Shown piece by piece: positions 1 through 11,208 of a stretch of 64,000 nt of DNA (its first letter is position 1; every line of letters begins with the position of its first letter). The stretch is from Isoetes taiwanensis. Taxonomy: Eukaryota; Streptophyta; Lycopodiopsida; Isoetales; Isoetaceae. The position numbers were made by a program, and so were the translations under genes. Below the pieces are notes generated by a model, which was given only the letters and a program-made list of their open reading frames with translations, did not search any database and was not told where the DNA came from. Where the stretch lies: contig JAJEKV010000020.1 of the NCBI GenBank assembly GCA_021234155.1, forward strand, positions 19,891,018-19,955,017, read 5' to 3'.

Positions 1-2239
1 CCTCTCAGCTTCTCTTTTTTTAATGGATTGATAATGAACATAATAAAGAATTTGGAAGGTAAAAGCCATAGAGAATGAATAGCTAGAGGCTATAGATCAT
101 TAACAGCTATTGCAAAATTCAAAGCAAGTAAATAGGTGGTTCAGGTTGATTGGAATGCAGTTGAAACTTTTCGTTCATGACAGTTGCGCGCGATGCTTTG
201 ACCTGTCTGCACAGTATGATGATTGATTTGGTGATATATATATAGCACAATTCGTCACTTAGTTTATACCATAAGTTCATTTGAATGACTCCACATTTGG
301 TTTAACCAAGTAGTTGCATGTCGTTCCTTATGGCCTGACTTATTGTTCTTTTAGATCATAATGGCAATTAAAGGTAATGTGTGTTGCCTAGAAAAGTTAA
401 GTAATGCAAGGAGCTTGTTAAAGATGATGCTGGGAACGAGCATCATCATCAAGAAGAGCTGTCATGATGTGAGCTCTTTAGGACAAAATAGTAGCGTAAA
501 TGTTTGTGGGACATCCTTGCATGTGTTTAGCCCAAGGCAAGGCAAGGTAGGCTCATAATGCAATTAACAGAAGTCTCACATGAAAAAGCTTTAAGCCGTA
601 TATAAACGCATGAAAGGAAAGAACACAAAGCTTATTATGAGCAGAATGGCATTAGAAATATGCTGAAGTTATTGACTGAACAATATCAGTTGACCTCGTA
701 CATCTGGATCATAGCAAACTTGGAAGCCAAAGCACCAGGGCATAATGATTTTGTCAGCATTCGTTGGATTGTTTGGCAATTCTCTCTTTTTGAGGTTAAA
801 TTTGATGGACAAGTTGTTATACCAATTGATAGGACAAAGAGGTTCCAACTGTCTTGTCAATATCACTTTAAAAATTTATGTCAGCTGTTATTTTTATTTG
901 AATTGGTCTAGCCATCATTTTTATTTGTATTGTTCTGTGAATGCGTACCATTTGAAATTAAACGAGTAAGGGCCCTTGTACAGATGTTACGAAGAGATGC
1001 CATTGCAGGGTTGGCAAGCCGCTCATCAACAGCATATCATTTATAATCTTTCAGATACTTTGCGAACTATCCTTCGTTTATGAGGTAATTACCTTTTTTC
1101 CCAATTCCTTTGAAGCATTTTCTTTGCAATGTAGAAAGTCTAGGAGGCTATATAGTTCGACTAGAACAACAAAGTTAATGCGATATATGGTTGTCAAATT
1201 GCAAAATATCTTAGTTGTAAAGATTTGTCTAATGGGTTCCTTTTTGGTTTACATATTATGACTTGTATACTTCTAGTTCTTTACATTGTAGTTGTAGTTT
1301 TTCGGTTTTGCCTAGTTGTATAATATACTAATTTGTTGGAGCTCTTCCACTTTGTTGTTATGTCAAATTTATTGCTTGGAATCACTTCATTTTCTTCCTA
1401 GAAAGCTTTCTTTATTGACCATGTGCCTTTCCATCACCATAACTAGTAGACTTGTTCATAAAGGCTTCCACCTCCAACTCCATTTTCTTCATCCTCCTTT
1501 TGGCAATTCTCTTTTTTTCTCCATAGTGTCATTAAAACCCCATGGAAACCATCATTCTGCTTGCCACCTCTTGGCTCACTATAAACACAGTTTGCTTCTT
1601 ATCTTAGACCCACTTGTGAGAGTTAAAACTGTAATTAGAGTACTGTGGTCTTTATGTCAGTAAACTCCTGACGTTGCAATAATTGATTAGAGGCTAGTTT
1701 TGTGAACCATGTATATTGTGTATGATGATATCTAGCTTGGATTTGTGGCGTAGGTTTTGTGGTGTAGATTATGAAATTGTAAATTATATGGACCATTTAT
1801 GAGGAAAAGATGATATTGCCATTAATATTTCAACAACCAAGTTGACCACACAATTAGCCGTAGGCCTATCATGAATGCTATGTGCCCAACTCCAACTAAA
1901 ATTGAAGCACACATCTGAACTCTTGTCTCAAATCGATGACCCAGTAGTTCTCTTCGCAAAAAAATGGTCACAAGTTGTCAATGAAAACTATTAGCTGTCT
2001 AATGATAATGAAAAGCTTAATGGTGGTGGTTCTCATTGTGAACTTAACGGAATCATAAGTTATCGTTTGATAACTTCAAAATATAAAAAAATTGTCAAAA
2101 ATAAAGCAAGATGCATAATAGATTTTGTTTTTTAACATATGCGTTTATTTTTGTGATATTGGGATGATATATTAAGTAGTTTTTTTTAATGAATTGAATT
2201 TTTGAACTATTTGTTTTTGCTTTCAGAGACTACTAGTCT
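1..2239. other. unassigned AT-rich DNA
   Basis: No coding region that I can recognise on either strand. The short open frames present (for example around 660-960 and 1316-1663) have no motif, overlap one another in different frames and look like chance. No tRNA, LTR end or inverted repeat was noticed. Confidence 0.5.
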
Positions 2240-2845
2240 TGCCTAGGGAGTTAAGGGTTTTCGATGGAAAAAATTGTGGCAGCAGCAAGAATATTGACAA
2301 ATTGTATAAATTGTACAAATGTACATCATGAAATATTGTGGTACATGTTAAGACCGTATTCGAGGACATAGCTGTGATCGCATGCTATGACCTCTTGAAG
2401 ATATGTTTCAAGCATGCTATGACCTCTTGAAGATATGTTTCAAGCAATTGCACCGAATCTGTGCTCAATATTACATGCAACGGTTGGTTGTTCCTGACCA
2501 GCTTAATGTAGCGTGCTCAAATGCGACAGTTTTGAAGAGTGTGACATTCATCCTTAACGCTTGGCAGTCTCTTGGCTTGACTCTCCAATGCATCTGTTTG
2601 TCTCAATTTAGAGAGATGCATACTTGTGCGAATTGAGGTGATGAGTTTATGCTTTTTTATGGGCAAATGAGTATGCAGGTAGCATTGCTATCTTGGACTG
2701 CTCAAGGGCGTTGACATCCCAAAGTTTGTTGAGGAAGCAAGCATGAAGATACTCCTTAACATGGTGATCTTTTTCTGTTTGCACCTGTATCCACTTTATT
2801 CCTGACATTCTATTTGGCCAGCCATTGAGCCCTCTTTTTCTTGAT
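2240..2845 (-). mobile_element. LINE 3' fragment (family L-A)
   Basis: This stretch aligns by eye with the 3' part of the better preserved LINE at 62041-64000 and with 48358-49448, in the same orientation. Shared landmarks are the segment starting ggttttcgatgg, the gcgtgctcaaatg region and the gagtatgcaggtagcattgc region. Coding sense has been lost. A 32-bp unit (catgctatgacctcttgaag and following) is tandemly duplicated at 2382-2446, a local duplication after insertion. It is a non-LTR retrotransposon relic on the minus strand; boundaries are approximate. Confidence 0.6.
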
Positions 2846-3412
2846 AAACTTGGTGGACCTAATATGAAGCAGGAAGTAAAACAAAGATCTGGAACTGCAT
2901 TTACCAGAAGCTTGTTGGAATATTCCTTCGGGAGCATGCCGCAATATTTCTTCCGTGACACTGCAACAGGTCGCCCTTCTCTGGCCTCTATCCTACCTTC
3001 CCGACGATCCTCTAAAGATTTGTATTGTATGCTAGAACAATTATTTCTGCTTGCAAAGTTATAGCATTGTAGCTACAGCCAGAACAGTACCAATCACCAG
3101 GTCTTACGTCCCCACTGCCAAAGCTTCCACCATACCAACATTTGTAGGCACACAAAGAACCCGCTGGGAGTCGAGCTCTTCTGAGCTCTAAATCACTGGA
3201 GCAAAAAGAAACCCAAAAAAAAATCATGGTTATCTAAACCATGAAATTTGCCAAGACAAATTTGAGCCGTCGAAAGTTTTGGGGCATGGTTCACGACACA
3301 CCCTAAAACATCAAGTCTTAAGAATGTTGTTTTACTAAATGTTACATGGACCATATTCTTATCTGCCGAGTATTCAACCATCTTCTCATATTATAATAAT
3401 ATTTTAAAAGAT
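2846..3412. other. unassigned DNA
   Basis: No gene or known element recognised. It lies between a LINE relic and the first purine tract. Confidence 0.4.
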
Positions 3413-5140
3413 ACAAAAGGGAAGGGAAAGGGAAAGAAAAAAGGAGAAAAGGAAGAAAAAAAGGGCATAGAGAAAAGAGGAAGAGGAAAAGAGGAAAGAG
3501 AAGCGGAAAAAAGGAGGAGAGAAAGAAGGGAGGAAAGGGGGAAAATGTGGAAAATGGAAGGGGAAAAGGGCATGAAAAAAAGAAAAGGTAAAGGCAAAGT
3601 CAAGAAAAAAAAGTGTAAGAGGAGGAAATGGAAGGGAAAAAGGGCACGAAAAAAGGTGGAACCGAGAAAGGGTCACGAGAGGAGGAAAAAGGAAGGGAGA
3701 AAGTTCATTGATAAAAGGGAAGGGGGAAACTAAAGCTAAGGGGATGGGAGAAAAGGAAAATAGAAAAAGATAAAAGGAAATTGGGAATGTGAAAAGGGAG
3801 CATAAAAAAGGAAAGGGGGAAATATAAAAAGGGAAAAGGGAGGAGTGGGAAAATGATAAAAGGGAAACGTAGAAAAAGAAGAAACGACAAATGGGAAAAA
3901 CGAAAAGGGAAGAGGGGGGGAAGCTAAAATGGAAAAAACGAAAGGGGAGGGAAAAAGAAAAGGAAGAGCAAAATAAAGAAGGGAAAAAAAGTAGAGGAAA
4001 AAAGGGAGAGGGGTGAGAGGGGAAGAGGGAAAAGGTGAAGAAAGGGGAAAATGAGTGCGAGTATGAAACAATGGACGAAAAAAAGAACATAGGAAAAAAG
4101 AAAGAAGGAAAGGGTGAGGAAAGGAGAAGGAAAAAATAACATGGACAAAAGGAACATAAGAAAAAAAGAAAGGGAAAGGCAAAAGAAAAAGAAGCAAAAC
4201 AGGAGGAAATGAAAGGGAAAAAGGGCAAAGGAAAAGGCAGAACCAAGAAAGGGTCGAGAGAGGAGGAAAAGGAAGAGAAAAAGGCCATTGATAAAAGGAA
4301 AAAGGAATAAATGAAGAGGAAAGGGAATCGAAGGGGATGGAAGAAAAGAAAATAGAAAAAAAAAAATAAAAAGAAATAGAAAATGTGAAAAGGGGAGCGG
4401 AAAAAAAGGAAAGGGGGAGGAGTTGGCAAAATGGAAAAGGGAAATATGAAAAAATGGGAAAAGGCAAAAGGGAAAAGACAAAAGGGAAAAAAGGGAAGGT
4501 AAAATGGGAAAATAGAAAGGGGAGGGGAAAGAAAAGGAAGAGCAAAATAGACGAAGGGAAAAGAGTAAAGGAAAAAAGAGGGATGGGGAGGGGAGGGGGA
4601 GAAAGGGAAGAGGAAAAAGGTGAAGAAAAGGGAAAAGGGGAGTGAGCATGGAAAAATAGAAGAGTAAAAGAGCATGAAAAAAAGGGAAGAGGGAAATGGT
4701 GAAGAGAGGGGAAAGGGGAACGAAAAAAAATGACATGGAAAAATTGAAAGGGAAAGAGGGAAAAGAAGAGGGGCATGGGATAAGGGAAAGGAAAGGAAAA
4801 AAAGAAAAAGGAAAGGGGGAAGGGGGAAGGGGGAAGGGAAACTCGGATAAAAGGACACGAGAAGAAGTGAAAGAGTAAAATAGAAAAAGGGAAGGGGGGA
4901 AGGGCACATGAAAAAGAAGCAAGGGCAAACATGAATTGGAGAAAATGGAAGGGGAAAATAGAAAAGGAAAAATGGAAAGCGAAAAACAGAAAAGGGAAAT
5001 GGAAAATGGGAGAAATAGAATATTGAAAATAGAAAAAGGTAAATTGAAAAATGTAAAAAGAAAAAAGGGAAAAGGAGAAGGCGAAAATAGAAAAAAGGAA
5101 AAGTGGAGAAAGGCAAAAGGAAAAGGGAAAAAGTAGGGGG
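3413..5140. repeat. purine tract block 1 (GGGAAAA-like)
   Basis: About 1.7 kb in which the + strand is almost pure G and A, mostly runs of GGGAAAA, GGAAAAGG and GAAGGAA. At irregular spacing of some tens of bases a short punctuation occurs that contains pyrimidines, such as gggcatgaaaaa, gggcacgaaaaaagg or gagcatgaaaaa. The recurrent punctuation suggests a decayed tandem repeat rather than a single microsatellite. The minus strand is read open for hundreds of codons (Phe, Pro, Ser, Leu) only because stop codons need purines; this is not a gene. Confidence 0.9.
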
Positions 5141-5407
5141 AAGTGGGAAATATGATTGAATGCTCTTGATTATCTAATTTTAAAAATATGAATCCATTTA
5201 ATAATAAATCTGGTATATCATTTACAATGCCCCGCTATGCCCAACAACGCTGGGCACCTTAATTAGTCTTATATTATAATGCTATAGCATAAGTATGTAA
5301 TGGGCCACGCCCTAATTTGAATGGCTAAGATCATGAAATTACATGCAAAGGCCGAGATTTATCGCATGACTTCCCACCATCGTGATTGGTCATGCTTTGA
5401 TCTCTTA
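5141..5407. other. tail of purine block 1 with shared motif
   Basis: Non-repetitive spacer. About 110 bp after the tract is a motif acaacgctgggcacc (near 5244-5258), set in a small GCCCA...TGGGC hairpin. A very similar motif follows block 2, and, in reverse complement, block 3, so tract plus tail appear to be one repeat unit. Confidence 0.6.
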
Positions 5408-6525
5408 AGGGGAAAAGGAAAAAGAAAAGGAAAAGGAAAAGGAAAAGCGAGGATGGAAGTGGAAAAGTGAAAGGAAAAAAGGCACAAGGAAAAGGAGAAG
5501 AGGGAAAGGGAAAAATGTATGGGAAAAAAAGGAAAAGTGAAAGGGTGAGAAAAGGAAAAAATGTCATAGAAAAAGGGAAAGAGAGGGAAAAGAAAAGGGG
5601 GAGGAAGAAAGGGCGACGGAGAAAAGGAAAGAGGAAAAGGGTGGGTAAAGGAGGAAAAGGGAAGGGGAAAAGAGGAAGAGAAAAATGGTGTAGAGAAGGA
5701 AAAGGAAAAGAGCATGAAAAAAGAGAGAGAAAAAAAAGGGAGAGACAAAAATGGGAGAAAGGAAAGTGAAAAAGGCACAAGGAAAATAGAAAGGAGAATG
5801 GGAAAAGGGAAAAGGCAAGGGAAATAGGGAAAGAGGAAAAAGGTTGAGGAAAGGGGAAAAGGAAGGGAAAAAGAGCATGAGAAAAGGGAAAAGAAAAAAG
5901 AAAAAGGGAGGGGGGAATATGCACAGGGAAAACGGGAAGAGGGTGCGAAAAGCGGTACATGAAAAGGGTAGGGAAAAGGGAATGCAGGTAAAGGGCAAGG
6001 GAAAGGGGAAGGGGAAGAAAATGGGAAAAGAAAATGGCGTAGAAAGGATGAAAATGTAGGGAAGGGCAAGAGAGGCAGAAAGGGGAGGGAAAAAGGGCGT
6101 GGGCCGGGAAAAAGGGAGAAAGAAATGGGAAAAGAGAACGTGTAAAGGGCACTGAAAAAATAGGAAGAGAGAAAGGGTGAGGAAAGGGAAAAAAAAGAAG
6201 GAAAAAAAACATGGAAAAGGGAAAAAGAGAAAAGGAAAAGCGAGGGGGAACGAGCACGGGAAAAAGTAAAAGAGAGTGGGGAAAAGAGGAAAAGGGGCAC
6301 ATGAAAAAAGGTGGGAAAAAAGAACAAAAAAAGAACATGGGAAAGAGAAAAAGAAATAAAATGGAAAAAGGAGAGGGAAAAAGGGAAGAGTGGGAAAAGG
6401 GTAAAAAAGAAAGGGAAAAAGCCCATCAAAAAATGGAAGAGAAAAAGGGAGAAGAGAAAGGGAAGGGGAGGAAAGGGAAGGGAAAGGAAAAAGAGCAAAA
6501 AGGCAAATGGACGGGGAGCGGGTGT
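5408..6525. repeat. purine tract block 2
   Basis: About 1.1 kb of nearly pure purine on +, with the same GGGAAAA texture and the same punctuation (aagagcatgagaaaagg near 5870, ggcacatgaaaaaagg near 6295) as block 1. Long minus-strand open frames here are compositional artefacts. Confidence 0.9.
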
Positions 6526-7083
6526 CGAATGCACAAATGGGTATTATGTTAGATTTATGAAAAGGAGTTTGAGTTGAACAGTTTTGAAAAACACAACAGC
6601 AATGCTGGGCATCATTACTAGTAATTTCATATTGTTCACACTGGAACTTCAATAATTCTATTCAAACCATGAACAAAGGCACTGAACAAAAATTCAGGCG
6701 CAATGTATAATATGTTAGTGTAGTAAATAGCTCTATTATGCACATTACATAAACTGCAATAGCATCTGCAATAATCTTATGCAAGTATGCTTGCAGTAAT
6801 GGCTTTCTGAACATTCATGTATTGTAACCAGCTAGAAAATAAATGATCTTGCATGAATTCTACATTAACAAATGTTGGAACTAAATTGCTTGAGACTTGT
6901 AGATTTTGTTATACTTATTCTCCATTCTAGACATGAGAACGTTATTGAAAGAGATTATACATTACTAGGAATGGTGCCCAGCGTTGCTAGGTATAAGCTG
7001 AGAATCTATAAATGATACATTGTAGTAATGAGGGAAAAGAGCATGAATAACCCAAAAATACTTCATTCTTAAAGTACTCGACA
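6526..7083. other. spacer with two facing tail motifs
   Basis: Carries caatgctgggcatcattactag near 6599 (tail of block 2, + sense) and ggtgcccagcgttgctagg near 6973 (tail of block 3, reversed). The two copies face each other, so blocks 2 and 3 form an inverted pair around this spacer. No gene seen. Confidence 0.6.
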
Positions 7084-7730
7084 TTGTTTCTCTTCCCTTT
7101 ATCATTTGCTCTATCCTACTTTTACACTTTTTTCTTTTTCATTTTTCTCGTTTCCTTGCACACTTCCCATTTTCCTTTTCTTTTTTTCTTGTTTCCTTAC
7201 ACGTTTCCTTTTCTTCTTTCTTTGTTTCCCTTTCTTCACACTATTTTTCACTTTCCTTTTTCTTAATGGATGTTTTCTTTTCCCTTTCCCTTTCCCTTTC
7301 CTCCTTTTCCCATCCCCTCTCTTTTTTCCTTTTCATTGTGCTCCTTTCCCTTTCCCCCTTCATTTCTTTTTTACTTTCCCTTTTCTCATGCCCTTTTTAA
7401 CACATTTTTCCTACTCTATTTTTTTTTCCTGTGCCCCATTTCTTCTTTTGCCTTTTCCCTTTTTTCTCGTGCCTTTTTTCGAGGTTCCCTTTTACCCTCT
7501 TCTTTTTTTTTTCCTTTCCCTTTCCATATTTCCATACCCTTTTTCCCTTTCCTTCTTCAATCCATTTCCCATTTCCCTTCCTCCCCTTTCAACCCTTTCC
7601 ATCTTTCCCGCTTTCGATTCATTTTTTTCTTCGCTTTTTCCCTTACCCTTTCCCTTTCCCTTTTTCTTTTTCTATGTCCCTTTTTCCTTCCATTTTCTCC
7701 TTTCCTCCCCTTTTTTCCCTTCCAAAGAAA
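7084..7730. repeat. pyrimidine tract block 3 (inverted copy)
   Basis: About 650 bp of nearly pure C and T on +, the reverse complement of the texture of blocks 1 and 2. It holds the inverted punctuation (ttttctcatgccctttt near 7384, tttctcgtgcctttttt near 7462). Open frames on + here are artefacts of composition. Confidence 0.9.
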
Positions 7731-7889
7731 TCAGATAAGTTTTCTCAGATTTTCAGATTAATTCGTTTCAGTTTTCTTCATGTTCTTATTTCAGTGAATT
7801 GCATGATATTTGTTTGAATCACACGCGTGATTTCTGAGCTAGCTATGGCGTGAAGCAAACTCTGAATCCTTTGATGCTCCTTGGCCAGT

Positions 7890-9178
7890 TTTACTAACCT
7901 TGAAGATGATTTGTGTTCTCCCTCATCTTGGCATGCTGGCCAAACCCTGTAAGTGCAATCACGAGTGCCACAGACTCCTCTCCTCGTGGGCTGAAGTCCA
8001 TGTGGAATACTATCATCTGACCTTGGCTTAGGACTGGAAGATAGATCGAAGGGCTTTCCCCCTCTGGGGTCCCGCCGACTGCAATCCTGTACCTTTTTTT
8101 TTTGCCACTTCGTCGAAGGTGTCTATTGCTATGAGGTCTTTATAGCCCCTCCACATGGTGGTTGCATTGTCTAAGTTGATGCTGCTGGACCCCTCCCCCA
8201 TCCTTCACGCTCGAGCTTGGGCCTCTCCCTGGTTTGTACAACCTGCTTTGAATTTCTTGAAACTCTTCCTCTTGAATGACTGGCGGCTGATGGTGATACA
8301 TCTGTCTTATGTACTCATATGTCGCAATATCAGACATTGTTTCACTGGCATAAGAATGCCGTTCTGCTACCTCCCTTGGAACTTTTTGGTACGAGTAATC
8401 GATGAGGTCCTTCTGCTGCCCCTCTGCAATCAATGTTTGTCAATCCTGAGCCCCTCTTCTATGCAGTATAGAAGATGGAGGATGTCATTTGCAAACAAAT
8501 ACTCCTCCTCTTCGATCACTATCAAAGATAGAGTCGTGATGCCTATAGGTGGTTCATTGGCCATCCTGAAATCTTCATCATGCCTTGCTATCCGCCTCTC
8601 CATCCTTGATGCTAGCATGTTCTCCTCGTCTTGATCGTCATCCCCTTCTTGTTCATAGTCTTTTTCGATTTGAAATGCCCTTGCGGATATGTCGTGGTAG
8701 ACGTAATCCGAGGTCTCAATCTTGTGGAATTGGCCCTGATCTACCCTCGTGTTGAGGAGTGCGAGGTCCAAGTGCTGAATCAAAAGTTTCCCCACCCTGT
8801 TGATGGCCCTGAAGTGCATGAATAGAGATAAAGCCACGTGTACTGAGACATACCGATGCCTGTGAGCCGTACAACTCATGCAGTCAGGCATGTTCTTCGT
8901 CCTATCCCACAACTGGCTCTTGACTCTGGAACCCCCACCTAAGGCTTGACTTAATGACTCCAAGGACACCCACTTGCCTCCCCTTAGAGGAAGGCTGACT
9001 TCCCCAGGGCAAAATTTGGTAAGTCATATTGGCATATAATATCAGTATAATAGGGTGTTTGAGTCAAAGTTGCATGGAGATCAAAGAGATGGTCAAAGAC
9101 ATGGAAGGCCTCCTTTGCTGGGAACTCACAGATGTGGTTGGCACTGTTGTATCATTCAACAAAGTTTATGGGAGCCAT
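7890..9178 (-). pseudogene. ORFX of element A1 (unknown retroelement protein)
   Basis: I do not recognise this protein. The likely start is the ATG at 9178, because A2 has a matching start (both begin MA, then F..WY and A.H within the first 15 residues). Reading frames change several times, so this copy is broken. Conserved blocks found in several copies of the window are, in order: PPIGITTLSLIVIE; YEYIRQ followed by EEEFQEIQS; and, near 8090-7895, SQGQMIVFHMDFSPRGEE, then GFGQHAKMREN. The last blocks recur at 32850-33350 (minus) and 31080-31990 (plus). Position after the PBS and before gag suggests an extra ORF upstream of gag in a Ty3/gypsy element; function is unknown. Confidence 0.6.
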
Positions 9179-9464
9179 TGAGTAGAGATTGAAGTAGAAA
9201 ATAGTTGGGAAGGATTGACAAGGAGCTGGGAAATTGCCTAGAGGGGATGAGAGCAAACTTGGTGAAGAAACAAATGTCAATTGAGGTCTCCTTTTATAGA
9301 CTAAGCTGTCTAGGTTTCTGTGCCTGGGGCTTCTTGCTCGACAAGACCTATGTATATACGTGTCCACGCTAGGTAACATGAAGTGTAAATCTAAGCAAGA
9401 CAAGTCAAGAAACACTATAGAGAAGTTTACTAGATAAATTTTGGACAAATTTGGGTCGAACATG

Positions 9465-9930
9465 CTCGACTCAGGTTAACTCCGCACGAAATGCGTCTAC
9501 GTTCGCGACGCAAGGCCCTTCGGCGCAGAGTACCCCGAGTGGGTCAAATTTGACTAAAACTTAACATTTTTAGGAGATATAAGGTACTAAAATGCAAGTT
9601 TGGCTTTATTCTAGGCTATCTAGCAACTTATCTTATGTAAATCTAATATGTAAAAGTGCAAAAATGGGTGACTCGGGTTACTCCGCGCAAAACACGTCCG
9701 CGTTTGAGATGCAAAGCCCTTCGGCGCGGAGTGACCCGAATGGGTCAACATTTTTGACAAATTTAAGATGATACAATATAAAATTTAACTAATTCTAAAC
9801 ATTCTAACAAGTTTTCTTGCAAAAATTGGACAATTTATGCCAACAAAGAGGGGACTCGGGTTACTCCGCACGAAACGTGTCTGCATTCGCGACGCAAGAC
9901 CCTTCGGAGCGGAGTGACCCGACTAGGTCA
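9465..9930. repeat. three spaced inverted repeats in A1
   Basis: Three roughly 78-bp units at 9465-9545, 9669-9746 and 9852-9930, about 185-205 bp apart in AT-rich DNA. Each has arms such as CTCGGGTTACTCCGCGC and GCGCGGAGTGACCCGAA that pair with two mismatches, around a GC-rich centre (ttcgcgacgcaaggcccttc). RNA or single-stranded DNA from either strand could fold into three similar hairpins. A2 has three units at the same place with different arm sequences. Confidence 0.8.
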
Positions 9931-10065
9931 ATTTTGACCTAAAAAGTCAATTTTAAAGAAAAATTTGAACTAACAGGTATTACAATAAGATTTTACTTAT
10001 ATTAATGATAATTTTACACCAAAATGGTTTACACAAATTTATCTTTACACAAAATTGCAAGCTTT

Positions 10066-11208
10066 CTAGAGCTTGTCTTTTCGGATCCTCCTAGCCAAAT
10101 GGAGGTCTTTTGACATTACTGTTACCCTCTTTGCATGGATGGCATATAGGTTGCCTTCCTCGAAGAGTTGTACCAGCTCTACCTCTGCAGTCTCTTGCAG
10201 ACATCGGACCGGGATGTAGTCCTATAATCGGTCCGAAACTCATGCGTAATCTCCCGGTGGAGCTCTTGGAATGGCGGCTTCCGGATTAGAAGATTAGTGC
10301 ACTGCCTAAACACCCTGGCGTGCTTGGAGTTGGATCCATGGTGGGCCTTCTTTAGAGGTTCTGGCCGGGGTGGTGGCAGCGTTGGCTGATTCCTTGGTTT
10401 GTCGCCTTTAACGTAATTTTGTACGTTCTGCCTGCGATACCAGTCATTGTACTTTTTCCATCTTCTTAGGTACTCCTGGTATGTTTTCTTCCTCCTCTTG
10501 AACTCGGTCCTGCTTCAGCTCGCCGACCTTCTTCTTCTTCACCACCTCAGGTGGCTTGGGCCACTTAGGGTAAGGTGGTCGGGCATTGGGATTGGAGGTT
10601 TCCCGAGCATCCCCTTCCAGCTCCTCCTCTTCCTCGTTCCCGCCTTCTTCCTCCACCACTTCGTCGTCCTCCTCCTCCTCCTCCTTGTTCGCTTGCCCCT
10701 GACGAAGTCCTCCAATATGGATTGTTCCCCTTGGCTTGTCTTGGTCCCTTTTGGACCGTTTCTCCCTTCTCCTGGCCTCCTTCTCTCTCTCCTTCTTCTT
10801 CCTTGCCGCCCGTTTTCCGGCCGTTCTGCTACCTTCTCCTTCCCCTTCTTTTTGCTGCGACCGACCTTCAGTTGATGGCGTTCCTCCTCCTGCTGCTCCC
10901 CGCCTTGCTGCTCCTCTTTTTCGTGCTGCTCCTGGATGGTCTACTGCTCCTCTTGGCTGGGCGAGGGCGTGCCGAGCACGATTGTTTCGCCTGTCCACTT
11001 TGTGTCCCCCGACGAGTTGCTGGAGGCCTTCTCAGGTGGGATGATTGGAAGGTTTCATCTGTGGAGTGGGAGAATTGTGATGCTCCTCCTCCCTCCCATG
11101 CCTGAGGTGCTCTGGGATCTTCTTGCCGCTCCCTGCTGCCATCTTCGTCATGGTGGGCCTCTGTCTGGAGCTCCTATATTTCCTAGCGGTGCATTTGGTG
11201 CGGGCCAT
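10066..11208 (-). pseudogene. histone H3-like protein with long tail, inside A1
   Basis: The frame starts at the ATG at 11208 and reads MARTKCTARKYRSS, which matches the histone H3 tail (ARTK-TARK, with Lys4 and Lys9 equivalents). A charged stretch follows: basic (KKKEREKEARRREKRSKR), then acidic (EEEEEDDE and EEEEELEGD). From about 10354 to 10066 a histone-fold core appears: TNLLIRKPPFQELHREI, then [17 protein letters not shown], then [15 protein letters not shown], stop TAG at 10068-10066. The layout is H3 tail, about 230 codons of insertion, H3 core; roughly 380 codons against 136 for a standard H3. Lesions: TGA at 11034 (codon 59), a frame change near 10450-10470 and a return to the first frame near 10215-10235 in loop 1. 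TNLLI is CENH3-like, whereas RKPPFQ is more H3-like. It lies in the sense direction of A1 between leader and hairpins and is absent from A2, so capture is inferred. Confidence 0.8.

Noticed and set aside
3404-5116. A 570-codon open frame on minus, rich in Phe, Pro, Ser and Leu, with several overlapping long frames
   Set aside because: The strand is almost pure pyrimidine, so stop codons can hardly occur. All three frames are open in places, composition is simple, and no domain is present.
5331-6652. Three overlapping minus frames of 335-391 codons
   Set aside because: Same compositional artefact in purine block 2.
7106-7817. Plus-strand frames of 128-210 codons in the pyrimidine tract
   Set aside because: Same artefact in inverted block 3.
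8155-8825. Plus-strand frames of 159 and 64 codons
   Set aside because: Antisense to ORFX, which has protein-level matches in other copies; the plus frames do not.
9465-9930. CRISPR-like array
   Set aside because: Three repeats of 78 bp with internal palindromes and spacing of about 110-125 bp in eukaryotic TE DNA; no CRISPR context.
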